Source of the DNA: Buddleja alternifolia
Lineage: Eukaryota; Streptophyta; Magnoliopsida; Lamiales; Scrophulariaceae
NCBI GenBank assembly: GCA_019426215.1
Contig: CM033393.1
Location: forward strand, 22,446,591 to 22,510,590
Length of the DNA: 64,000 nt
Direction: 5' to 3'
The notes below the pieces were generated by a model. That model ran no database searches. It was not told where the DNA came from and saw only the letters and a list, made by a program, of their open reading frames with translations. The number at the start of each line of letters is the position of its first letter. Position 1 is the stretch's first letter. Below, in pieces: positions 10,548 through 19,900 of the stretch. The translations under genes were made by a program, and so were the position numbers.

Positions 10548-11645
10548 TGCCTGCTTAATAAATCTGCTATGCTATTGTTTGATCCTTTAATATGTTCAAA
10601 TTCTACTTTATATCCATTACCTTCTATTGCATTTCTAAAATTTAACCATCTTTTATTATTTTGTTTTCTAGAATTTTCATTTTTTATAAATCTAACTACA
10701 GCTTCACAATCTGTTCTAATGGTAAAAGGTTTATTTAAATATAGTCTAAAATGGTCTATTGCTTTAACTATTCCTGCTATTTCATAATCCAGGCTAGTCC
10801 AATTACTTCCTGTTTTGTTAAAATTACCACTGGAATAAGCTGATATTTTTTCTTCACTTTTTGGAGAAAATTTATGAGGTTTACATTTTAATATTGCTCC
10901 CCATCCTTCTATAGAGCTATCTACTTCTATTATGACATAATCAGTACTTAAGAGTAATTCTAAAGGTTTTAAATCTTTAACAATTTCTTTAATTTTTCTG
11001 ACTAAGTTAATACCTTCCTGATTAAAATGTCTTTGACCTGATTTTTCTGTTTTCTTATATAATGGTCCGACTAATTTACTAAGTTTAGGAATAAATTTTC
11101 TAGAGTAGTTTAATATTCCTAAAAACGCTTGTATTTGTTTTAAGTTTTCTAACTTATCTGGGAAATCTAGAATTTTTTGAGCTATATGAGGTTGTAATTT
11201 AATTTGTCCGTTTCCTATTTCTAAACCTAAAAAGCTTATTTTTCTCTTAAAAAGATCCATTTTCTTTTTAGATACTACTATTCCGTTTTCTTCTATTAAA
11301 TTAAACACTTGTTTTAAATGGTCTTGATGTTGCTTAAAAGTTTCAGAAGCTACTAAAATGTCATCTATATACACTAAACAGAAATCTAAATGTTTAAATA
11401 TACTATCCATAAATCTTTGAAATATTGCTGGAGCATTTTTTAAACCAAAAGATAGAACATTCCACTCGAAATGTCCTTCACTACAGCTGAAAGCTGTCCA
11501 TTTTTTGTCTTCTTCTACCATTTTAATTTGATTATATCCGCTTTTTAAATCAAATTTTGAAAATATCTTTTTATTTTGTATAAGATTAATTAGTTCATCT
11601 TTATTAGGTATTCTATAAGCATCATCTTCTGTATTATCATTAAGT
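10544..11645 (-). pseudogene. Reverse transcriptase-RNase H part of the viral polyprotein, separated by a frame break
   Basis: The frame encodes RT fingers/palm (FSKFDLKSGYNQI, FGLKNAPAIFQRFMD), the catalytic box YIDDIL near 11370, and a connection region. RNase H follows (VIIEVDSSIEGWGAIL, DYEIAGIVKAIDHF, HIKGSNNSIADLLSRQ). It replicates the genome by copying pregenomic RNA and removing it. The frame is open only from about 11645 and differs from that of the upstream polyprotein, which stops at 11655. A short stretch normally linking protease and RT appears deleted there. Downstream of this the domain is uninterrupted. The stop overlaps the viroplasmin-like start. Confidence 0.85.
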
Positions 11646-11654
11646 CTCTTATAA

Positions 11655-14600
11655 TTATATTCCTCTTTTTATTTCTGCATTATTTCTTACTATAAAGGCT
11701 ACTGATCTATGAGGACTATCACTTCTTCTTATAACCCCGATTTCCAACATTTCTTTTATTTGTGTTTTGAATTCTTTTATATCTTCAGGAGTATATTCTA
11801 TAGTTGCTGTTCTTATCACTATATCTGGGTTTAATATGTTTAGTTTAAAAGTATAGTTTACTTTGTTTTTAGCTAAATCATCTCCTATAAATCCTAACAT
11901 TTCTAATTTATGCAAAAAAATTTCATTTTCTAGGTTTAAAACTTCTAATCCCTTTCCTATATCTCTAATTTCTTCATCTAATAGGATATCTATAGTTTCA
12001 GGTTCTATATTATTTTGTTCTAATTCTTTGAAAAAATCGAGTTCATTATTACCATGTCCACCACGCTTCGCAGTCAACTCTGATTGTTTAATGTATCTAT
12101 TAGTTGGAAAAGTATAATTATGTTTGCTAATAGTAATATAATTTTTTCCTATTAAGATACTACCATTTAATGCACAAATGAAGTTTAACCCTAAAAGGAA
12201 TTCGTGGCTATTTATGTTATCGGGTGTTATAAGGACTTGTCCTAATGTATATTTACTACTATAATTTCCTGAAAAATCTTTAAATTGTATCCCTATGTTA
12301 CTTAATTCTTTTGTTATTCTCATTAATCTATTTTCTGCAATTCTACTAGTAACAGTATAACTTAATTGTGTTACAAATTCTTTTGGCACAAGACTAGCGC
12401 TAAGCATGCTTTTTGTACTTCCTGTATCTAAAATGGCTTTAGTTTCAATATATTTTTCTTGATTACACCATATTCGACAATCTAAAAGTATTAGACTACT
12501 AGTATAGGGTACTTGTAGTTGGGGTTCATACGCATTATTTTGTAAATGAGTTTCTTCTAATTGTTGATTAATTTCATCAAGTTCTTCTATAATTACACCT
12601 TTTCCTTTATTTTGATTACTACTTATGTTTTCATTATTTTTTAATTTTAATTCTATTAATTGTATTCTTAAATCTAAATTCTCTATTTTATGGCTTAGAA
12701 CTTCTATCGATTCTAGTTTTTTACTAGGTTTAGGCGATACATCTGTTTCTATATTATATGCGTCTTTAGCACAAATAAAACAAATCTCGTCAAAACATAT
12801 ATTGCACTGATATCTTAAATGCATATCAGGATATAATCTACAAATACTACAGGCTACACTCATAGTTCCTTTTCCATTTATATATTTATGTTCACATGAA
12901 TTATTCATATAGGTATATTCTATTATATTAGGAATTTCTGGTCCTTCTTCACTTACTATACTAAATATGCTTTCATTATCACTTTCATTACCGTCTATAC
13001 TCACTACGTCTTCATCTAATTGTTCTGCTATGGCTGCTCTTTCCATATTAAATTGTCTTTCCGGACATCTATTAGCTAAATGTTTAGGATCTCCACAAAT
13101 ATAACATGTGCATTTTCTTGTTGATGGCTTTTTAACATAATTAGGTGGCTTTCTTCCTTGCCTATATTGTCTAAAACTAGATTTTGGTTTATTTGATTTC
13201 CTTAATATTTTGCGTTTTGACTTAAAGTAATTCTTCTGTCCATATTGTTGTGGGGTGTATATAGCTTTTCTACAAAATTCATAAGATTGTTTTCTAATTT
13301 GTTCTCTAATAAATTCTTCTTTACACCATTCCTGAAGTTTAAAGAAAGTATATTGTACTCTAGGTCCTATACCTAATCCTGTAAGATTACCATTAGTTTT
13401 TATCCACTCTTCATGTATTCTTTTTCCTAAATCTTGGGGTAATTTCGTAAAATATCTATTACATAATTCTTCATCAAATGCTTTATTAGCTTCTCCTATT
13501 AACCTTGTAAAATCTTGACTAAAAGGTATAATATATTTCATACAAGTTATAGTAAGTTGTTCTAGATTTCTAAGTGCCGTATCTTGTATGAATGTATTTT
13601 CTCTTCCTGGATCTATTCCTATTATTAACGTTCTAATAAAACTAGTAAAATTATAAGGATTATTTCCTAAGGCCTTTATTTCATTAATTCTATTAGGATC
13701 TTTTTTCTTCTTACTTTGCCAGATAGATAATGTTGTAGGTCCTAAACATGTTTCTAAAAAATTAAACATATCCATATCTGCTTTTTTATTTATTTCCCAA
13801 TGTCTTACTACACATTGTTCCCATATATTTATTTCTTCTGGCCACATTTGTGGACTTCCTAATTCAATTACTAACATGGTTCCACTCATGGTTTTTCCTA
13901 TGGGTTGTCTTGATCCTATATATTTATTTGGCTGAGTTGATCCATATTCATATGTTGGATTTTTCCATTCTGGTCTACCACTCATTTCTACATTTCTAGC
14001 TGGAACTTCACTATAATCTGGTTCTACTCTAGTTCTTTTTCCTATATTACTACTAATACTTGCTTGGCTATCTGTCATAAAAGCTACTTCATTGTTACCT
14101 TTCTCTTTATTTTTAAAGAATTTTTCAAATTCTATCTTTCCTGAACATATATCATCTACTAAATCAATATTATCATATTGTTTAAATTCTTCTTCAGCTG
14201 ATTCTAAATTGATATCTAAATTCATTGCTTCAAGATACATTTCGTCTACTAATTCTCTTAAATTATTTATCTCGAAATTTTTTCTTAATAGTTCTTCCAT
14301 ATTTTTTGGTCTATAATCATTTTTAAGTTGACTTTCTAATTGTCTAATCTCTTCATCTATTTCTTCTATATTTTCTTCCTCTTCATCTTCTTCGCTTTCT
14401 ATATCAGATAATATTTCCCAATTTGCAAATCTACTAGTTATTCTAACTTCTTCTTCTTCTATAATATTCATGTAGCTTGTTTCAGTTTCATTATCAGTTT
14501 CTTCTTCTAGATCTTCTAAATTTTCTTTGGGATCTTGTTTTTGGTAATTAAGAAATCTAATAGAAGTCTGACCTCTACTATTTGTATACATTACACTCTC

Positions 14601-15428
14601 TCCTGGAACTTTGACAGTCTCATTTTCTTCTAAGTGTTTGGTTAATTCCCATTCTTCTCCATTTAAATCGTTATTATCAATATTTAAAGGTTTAATCATT
14701 TTTACTCCTACTGAGGCTAATCCATCAATTATCCCATCTATATTAATTTTATATTGAGGAAAACTATTATTGGTTACTCTTCCTAAAAAAGCTATAGAAA
14801 CTACTAAGTTGTTACCATCATATGTTTCATATCCTCTAGTTTGTAATCCTATAGTAATTTTATTAATATCTTTAATACTTTTCATCATGTTCGGAGCTAC
14901 ATAGAATATTCCTACATTATTAGTCATATCTATTTCCATACTAGCAAATACTGCTCTCCTAGCATCAGACCAACTTTTATCTAATAATAAAACTAAAACC
15001 TTTCCACCGGTTCCTTTTCTAGTTAATCCTTTTATTCCTACAATAATTAATCCTAAATGTATACACTTTTGTTTTAATTGTTTTAATTGCTTTATACATT
15101 TTGGGCTAACTAAGCTTATATTTTCAGCATTTGTTGTAACTTTTACTTCTTTTTCTCTAAATTTCTTGATTAAATGTGTGTTAAAATCCATTTTTCCTAC
15201 CTTGTATAATGTTTTAGGTTTTAACTTATCTATTCCCTTGTTATTATATAAATTAAGATTTTCTTCTACGTCTATTATCTCTTCTAATTCTACTTCTCTA
15301 ACTGAGCTTTGACTTCCTGATCCTCTAAACATTCGTTTAGTGAAAGTATTACTTATTTTTCCTTTCTCTTTTTCTTTATTACTTGATTCACTTATAGTTC
15401 TACTAGTACCACTAAATAATCTCATCAT
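11655..15428 (-). CDS. Movement/coat/aspartic protease polyprotein (pararetrovirus), C-terminally broken
   Basis: A 1257-residue ORF. Residues about 70-245 match a 30K-family movement protein (HLGLIIVGIKGLTRKG). Residues 300-460 are very acidic. A coat region at about 520-700 (WEQCVVRHWEIN) follows. A CXCX2CX4HX4C zinc knuckle lies near 767-782 (CTCYICGDPKHLANRC) after an Arg/Lys-rich stretch. A second motif of exactly CX2CX11CX2CX4CX2C lies near 857-884. These two motifs together are a badnavirus hallmark. The aspartic protease has ILDTGSTKSML near 997. The ORF ends at TAA 11655-11657, just as the RT domain begins, after EIKRGI; RT continues in another frame. The start ATG (two Met codons) lies 3 bases after the stop of the 112-residue ORF. 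Confidence 0.85.
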   Translation of the reverse strand: MMRLFSGTSRTISESSNKEKEKGKISNTFTKRMFRGSGSQSSVREVELEEIIDVEENLNLYNNKGIDKLKPKTLYKVGKMDFNTHLIKKFREKEVKVTTNAENISLVSPKCIKQLKQLKQKCIHLGLIIVGIKGLTRKGTGGKVLVLLLDKSWSDARRAVFASMEIDMTNNVGIFYVAPNMMKSIKDINKITIGLQTRGYETYDGNNLVVSIAFLGRVTNNSFPQYKINIDGIIDGLASVGVKMIKPLNIDNNDLNGEEWELTKHLEENETVKVPGESVMYTNSRGQTSIRFLNYQKQDPKENLEDLEEETDNETETSYMNIIEEEEVRITSRFANWEILSDIESEEDEEEENIEEIDEEIRQLESQLKNDYRPKNMEELLRKNFEINNLRELVDEMYLEAMNLDINLESAEEEFKQYDNIDLVDDICSGKIEFEKFFKNKEKGNNEVAFMTDSQASISSNIGKRTRVEPDYSEVPARNVEMSGRPEWKNPTYEYGSTQPNKYIGSRQPIGKTMSGTMLVIELGSPQMWPEEINIWEQCVVRHWEINKKADMDMFNFLETCLGPTTLSIWQSKKKKDPNRINEIKALGNNPYNFTSFIRTLIIGIDPGRENTFIQDTALRNLEQLTITCMKYIIPFSQDFTRLIGEANKAFDEELCNRYFTKLPQDLGKRIHEEWIKTNGNLTGLGIGPRVQYTFFKLQEWCKEEFIREQIRKQSYEFCRKAIYTPQQYGQKNYFKSKRKILRKSNKPKSSFRQYRQGRKPPNYVKKPSTRKCTCYICGDPKHLANRCPERQFNMERAAIAEQLDEDVVSIDGNESDNESIFSIVSEEGPEIPNIIEYTYMNNSCEHKYINGKGTMSVACSICRLYPDMHLRYQCNICFDEICFICAKDAYNIETDVSPKPSKKLESIEVLSHKIENLDLRIQLIELKLKNNENISSNQNKGKGVIIEELDEINQQLEETHLQNNAYEPQLQVPYTSSLILLDCRIWCNQEKYIETKAILDTGSTKSMLSASLVPKEFVTQLSYTVTSRIAENRLMRITKELSNIGIQFKDFSGNYSSKYTLGQVLITPDNINSHEFLLGLNFICALNGSILIGKNYITISKHNYTFPTNRYIKQSELTAKRGGHGNNELDFFKELEQNNIEPETIDILLDEEIRDIGKGLEVLNLENEIFLHKLEMLGFIGDDLAKNKVNYTFKLNILNPDIVIRTATIEYTPEDIKEFKTQIKEMLEIGVIRRSDSPHRSVAFIVRNNAEIKRGI

Positions 15429-15431
15429 TTT

Positions 15432-15770
15432 TTACCAATATATATATTTTTTAGGTTCTTTTTTAGGTTTTTCAGATTCTTCTAGTGTTAAATTTGATAA
15501 TCTTTCTTCTATACTATCTTGTAAATATCCTTTAATCACTTGAGATACTGTGTCTATTTTAGTACTTAATTTTTCTAACTTATTTTCTAATTTATCTAGC
15601 CTTTCGAATATTTGTAGAATTAAAGCGAATTGAATATTCCAAAGTTTAGGATATAATTTATCTGAATTACTAGTTTCTTGATAGGTAGTAAATCCTTCTT
15701 CGGTAGATAGATATTTATTTGCTAATTCAATGGCTCTTTTATATTCTAATTTATTTTCTATATTATTCAT
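15432..15770 (-). CDS. Virion-associated-like small protein (pararetrovirus ORF2 position)
   Basis: A 112-residue ORF with a central heptad-rich, probably coiled-coil segment (residues about 52-85, IFERLDKLENKLEKLSTKI) and a Lys/Pro-rich tail (EKPKKEPKK). Length, coiled coil and basic end fit the small ORF2/virion-associated proteins of badna- and tungroviruses, which bind nucleic acid and virions. Its ATG overlaps the preceding ORF's stop as ATGA, and its TAA is 3 bases before the polyprotein ATG. Function is inferred from position and composition. Confidence 0.6.
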   Translation of the reverse strand: MNNIENKLEYKRAIELANKYLSTEEGFTTYQETSNSDKLYPKLWNIQFALILQIFERLDKLENKLEKLSTKIDTVSQVIKGYLQDSIEERLSNLTLEESEKPKKEPKKYIYW

Positions 15771-16306
15771 CCACTAACTATTCGTTCTATATTTTTTAGC
15801 GTTTTACTTGTTTCTACGTTTTGAGCTTCAAGTTTATTTATTTTTTCTATTACTTGGCTTAGAGTTTTCTTAGTTTCAATTTCTAATTGTTTTAGCTTAT
15901 TACTTTCCAAGCTATATTTTAACTCTATTATTTCGTCTTTAGTAGGGAAAAACTTATTATATTTCTTAACTATTTTTAGAGTTTCCTCAGATTGTTGTTT
16001 AATATAATCTAAATTATTATTTTCACCCTTCTTTATTATTTCTCTATTTATTAAAACGGTTTCTTTTAATGATTCTAACGTTTTACAAAGTTTAGCGTTA
16101 TTTATTTCTAAGTTTGATGCTAACGATATAAATAAATCTGTTAAACTATTTAAGTGTTTATTTTCTGAATGTAAATTATGCTTAAAACTTGAATCAAATC
16201 TACAAATAAATTTATGTTTATCTAAAGAGATTATGGTTCTATCGGCTAAATTATATTCTAAATCTAGATATTCTAATCTTTTATAATTAGAAGAAGCTAT
16301 TTTAAT
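15767..16306 (-). CDS. Pararetrovirus ORF1-position protein with no ATG start
   Basis: An open frame of about 179 codons that contains no usable ATG near its 5' end. An in-frame TAG at 16316-16318 bounds it. The first near-cognate codon is ATT at 16304-16306, which overlaps the TAA stop of the upstream ORF (ATTAA). Tungroviral ORF1 is known to start at AUU and some badnaviral ORF1s at CUG, so non-AUG initiation is plausible. The product is Lys/Glu/Asn-rich with a long coiled-coil C-terminal half (QLEIETKKTLSQVIEKI). It ends in TGA at 15767-15769, overlapping the next ATG. Function is unknown. An alternative is frameshifting from the upstream ORF. Confidence 0.6.
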   Translation of the reverse strand: MKIASSNYKRLEYLDLEYNLADRTIISLDKHKFICRFDSSFKHNLHSENKHLNSLTDLFISLASNLEINNAKLCKTLESLKETVLINREIIKKGENNNLDYIKQQSEETLKIVKKYNKFFPTKDEIIELKYSLESNKLKQLEIETKKTLSQVIEKINKLEAQNVETSKTLKNIERIVSG

Positions 16307-16529
16307 AAAAGGCTGCTATTAATATATTCAAGATTAAAAGGTACTTAATATAGTTTTCGTGATCTCTTAATCTAGGAGGTATGTTAAGATAATTATTAAC
16401 CCAATGTTCTCTCCTAATTATTAATTGATTTCGTAATTCTAATATTAATTCTGTATTAGTATAATCTAAGTTTTCTAAAGTATTAAGACAATCAATAAAA
16501 ACACTTAAAATATGAGCAGGAATTGGCAT
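16302..16529 (-). CDS. Small first ORF of the pararetrovirus
   Basis: A 75-residue ORF (begins MPIPAHILSVFIDCLNTLE) with a hydrophobic C-terminal end (YIKYLLILNILIAAF) that could be a membrane segment. It is the most 5' ORF of the viral unit, and its TAA overlaps the next, ATG-less ORF by two bases. I recognise no family. It may be a real extra protein or an upstream ORF controlling translation. Confidence 0.45.
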   Translation of the reverse strand: MPIPAHILSVFIDCLNTLENLDYTNTELILELRNQLIIRREHWVNNYLNIPPRLRDHENYIKYLLILNILIAAFY

Positions 16530-16560
16530 GTATGTAAATTATGAAGACAATAAAAAGTTT

Positions 16561-16986
16561 TTGTGCAGATTTATAAAAGTGGGTTGAGATTCCCTTTTCT
16601 TTAAATATGTATCATTACTCTCATGTATTTTTTGATGTTTTTGTTGTTTTGTGGGGTCAAATTAAACCATTTTCAAAATTCGAGGATTAAAGGTAAATAA
16701 ATTGAAAGTATAGGGACTATACGAAAGATTTTAAATAGTATAAGAGGTCTTGAGCAATTTATTGATAAAGCAAGGAGGAAACTTGCAATTATCCCTCTTT
16801 TGACTTTGACTTTAGTAAGGGTAATTTGGATTTTTCAAGCTCATGGGTCAGGATTTAAATTTGTAATGCTTTTTTGAAAATGTCTAAGGTGATATGCAAT
16901 TGGGGTTAAATTTGTTAACTTCCCGGTTCATATTTGATTTTCCAAATTTCTGATCGATAAGTTTTAGTAGTAGTAGTAGTAGTAGA
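16561..16986. other. Spacer between pararetrovirus and DSK2 gene
   Basis: AT-rich. The part 16584-16640 resembles, in inverted orientation, the viral leader at about 8283-8352. The part 16884-16935 resembles one arm of the inverted repeat at 7431-7571. The last about 60 bases are the probable 5' UTR of DSK2, with a (GTA)n run just before its ATG. No gene is seen. Confidence 0.5.
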
Positions 16987-19900
16987 ATGGGTGGTGGCGA
17001 TGCGACCAATGACGACGGAGGCGATTCAGTGGGAGAAGAGGTGACGGTGAACATCCGTTGCTGGAATGGGTCGAAATTCGGAGTGCAGGTGAAATTGGAG
17101 TCAACCGTCGAATATTTCAAGTCAATCATTGCTCAGAAATGCGAAATCCCGCCTCTGCAGCAGCGTCTAATCTACAAAGGCCGCATCTTGAAGGACGATC
17201 ATCAAACCCTTCACACCTACGGTATACCTACTACCACCCAATCATTATCATATCATTCCCTCACTTAATGCTTTTCCTTATCTGCATTTTCTTATATGTG
17301 TAAGTTTGTGTTAAGAAATGGACAATATAGCTCGCTCATGATTTTGTGAAAATCAAATAAACCAACCATCTCAGGTGTTGGGGCAGATCACACTGTCCAT
17401 TTGGTTCGAGGCTTTGCAGATGGTACAGCTAGAACTGATGCTGGAGTTCCAAGTACTAATTCAGTTTCGCCGACAGATGCTAGTTCTGCTGAAGAAGGTG
17501 GACCACATGGAGGATCTTCATTGTTTCATGGACTTGGCCTCAATGGATTAGCAAGTGGTGGTGATGGTTTATTTGGAGTTGCTCTTCCAGAGATGGAACA
17601 AATGCAGCAACAGTTAACTCAAAACCCCAACATCATGAGAGATATTTTAAATGTGCCTCTTGTTCAGAATTTAATGAATAATCCTGAAACCATCCGCAAC
17701 TTGATCATGAACAATCCGCAGATGCGTGAGATTATGGATCGTAATCCAGAACTTGCACACATACTTAATGATCCTGCGACCCTCCGTCAGACAATGGAAG
17801 CTGCACGAAACCCTGAACTAATGCGTGAGATGATGCGAAATACTGACAGGGCAATGAGCAATATTGAATCTTCACCTGAGGGCTTTAACATGCTCAGACG
17901 AATGTACGAGAATGTGCAAGAACCCTTCCTTAGTGCAACAACCACGGCAAGTGATGATAGATCTGATTTGGGATCAAATCCATTTGTGGGTCCGTTGGGA
18001 GCTCAAGGTAGGGAACTTGGAAGAGAGAACTCTAATAATTCCCCAACTCCTGGACTTGACACTGCAACCGATTCCCCTGCTCCAAATACGAATCCACTTC
18101 CAAATCCTTGGGCCTCTGCTGGTAGTAAGCCTTCTTTCTATCCTCAGTTTTTATTCTTATGGTTTATTGATGTGAGCTGATACTGACTTTGCTGCAACGT
18201 AGAGCATAAATTGCTCCCAGCTTGTTTTCTATTAAATCATATTGGGTCTGAGCTTGGGGTAGGTTAGGTGGAATGTTGAATTCATATGACTTGAATTCAT
18301 ATGAATGGTTATGCTTAATTGATAATTCTACCTGTAGCGTCCAAGAGCTAATATCTGTTTACGTCTACAAAAATGTTGAATTATAATTTTAAAAATAGGA
18401 CTTACACACACACACTATGTGGTTTGAAGTGAAACTGCTATTGCCCTAGATAAAGGCAAAAAGCAGTTTTCATCCTGTAAATATACCACTTGCAGTGGTT
18501 GGTCCTCCAAGTATTGCGCTTGAAAAAATACCCATGAAGTTCAATATATTGGCACTTTGGCTGAAAATTAATTTGGCTGGAAAATTGCACGTGCCAGTCG
18601 TGAGGATCAAAATTGCGGATTTTTATTTTTATTTTTGGAGGGGAAATTGATGGTGTCGTGGTCACTTGGAAAAAGAAGAAATTTGTAGCAAAGGGGATTT
18701 AAATGAGGGTGGAGGAGGTGAAAACATGACTCTAAGACGCTTTCTCATGGTATGAGATTTGAAACCCTCTTTCCCCTTGCATGCTGATTTAGACTTCTTG
18801 TATAGACTTCCATGCTGATATAAGGGACTTGCGATTATGCTTTGCGTTTAATTGTTAAAGTATATTATGTTAATGTATGAATTAGTTGTGTAATTTATCA
18901 ATGTTCTTGATATTAATGTAAGTTTAAAGTCTCTACATGAAAAATATTATTAATGGAAATATTAAATGAAACATAATAGTTCTATTTAAATAGTTTTATA
19001 TCTTAGTTATACGTAGTTCTACAAATAGAACAAATATGATATTTATATAATTCATATAAATAAGTTGTATATTGAAATCTGGACATATGTATCTGTCATA
19101 TTTAGGGATGGCAACGGGCCGGTTCCGGGTCAGTTTTTGAGGACCCGGAACCGGAAACGCATAAATTTTTAGGACCCGGACCCGGAACCGGAACCGAATC
19201 CGCTTATTGAAGGATCCGGAACCGCTAGACCCGCGGGTACCCGCGAGTATTGTTTTTACACTACCACTTGCGGGTACCCGCGAGTTTGGAACCGGAACCA
19301 GAACCGCAAGACCCATTTTTTTTTTGGGCTAGAGTTTTGCCTTTTTTCTTCTTTTTCACTACTTTTTCTTCCATACGTTCTCCATATGTATGTAAATAAT
19401 ATTATAACAAAAAAAAAATTGCAACTTAATGTATATATTATTTATTGTTCACATTTATCCACAACCACTGCGAATTTGAGTTAAAAAAATTCTCGTCATT
19501 AAGTCTCTATAGGTATATACTTGAGCTAAAGTGACTTATGTAGTAACAGTAGAAGATTTAAGCGTCGAATCAAGAGCAATTTTTGGCATTTTTTGGTAAT
19601 GCAAAGAAAAACTCTCATGTGTTTCCTAATAATCAGCAATTCAAACCATCAACATTTGTTCCCTGCAAACACGAACATATATCTGAATACGAATCCAGAA
19701 CACAGCTCATTAGTCATTATCCCATAAAATCCTGTGCAAATATTTCATTTGTTCTATCACATTACCAAGTTTCTATACACGTTCTAATAAATTCAACATT
19801 TATTTACAAGTGCAGTTAAACATACACAAACAAATTTTACCAGTAAATCATATAACACATTTCATATCCAATCACAGCAAAACCGCATCAGATGAAAAAA

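Larger units (their letters stand above)
7990..16560 (-). mobile_element. Endogenous pararetrovirus (Caulimoviridae), about one genome unit
   Basis: All genes lie on the minus strand in order: small ORF (16302-16529), ORF without ATG (15767-16306), 112-residue ORF (15432-15770), movement/coat/protease/RT polyprotein (11655-15428, continuing to 10544), viroplasmin-like ORF (9111-10547), 72-residue ORF (8883-9101). These are followed by a TATATAAGG promoter, a poly(A) signal and a tRNA-Met primer-binding site. There are no LTRs, integrase or gag_pre-integrase domain, which separates it from retrotransposons. The unit is linear, opened between the primer site and the first ORF, and both outer limits are approximate. 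The coat-region cysteine motifs are badnavirus-like while the viroplasmin-like ORF is not. The RT coding region is disrupted. I infer an old or moderately recent germline integration. Confidence 0.85.

Noticed and set aside
12625..14316. Plus-strand ORFs opposite the viral polyprotein
   Set aside because: Antisense shadows of a well-supported minus-strand coding region with AT-biased codons.
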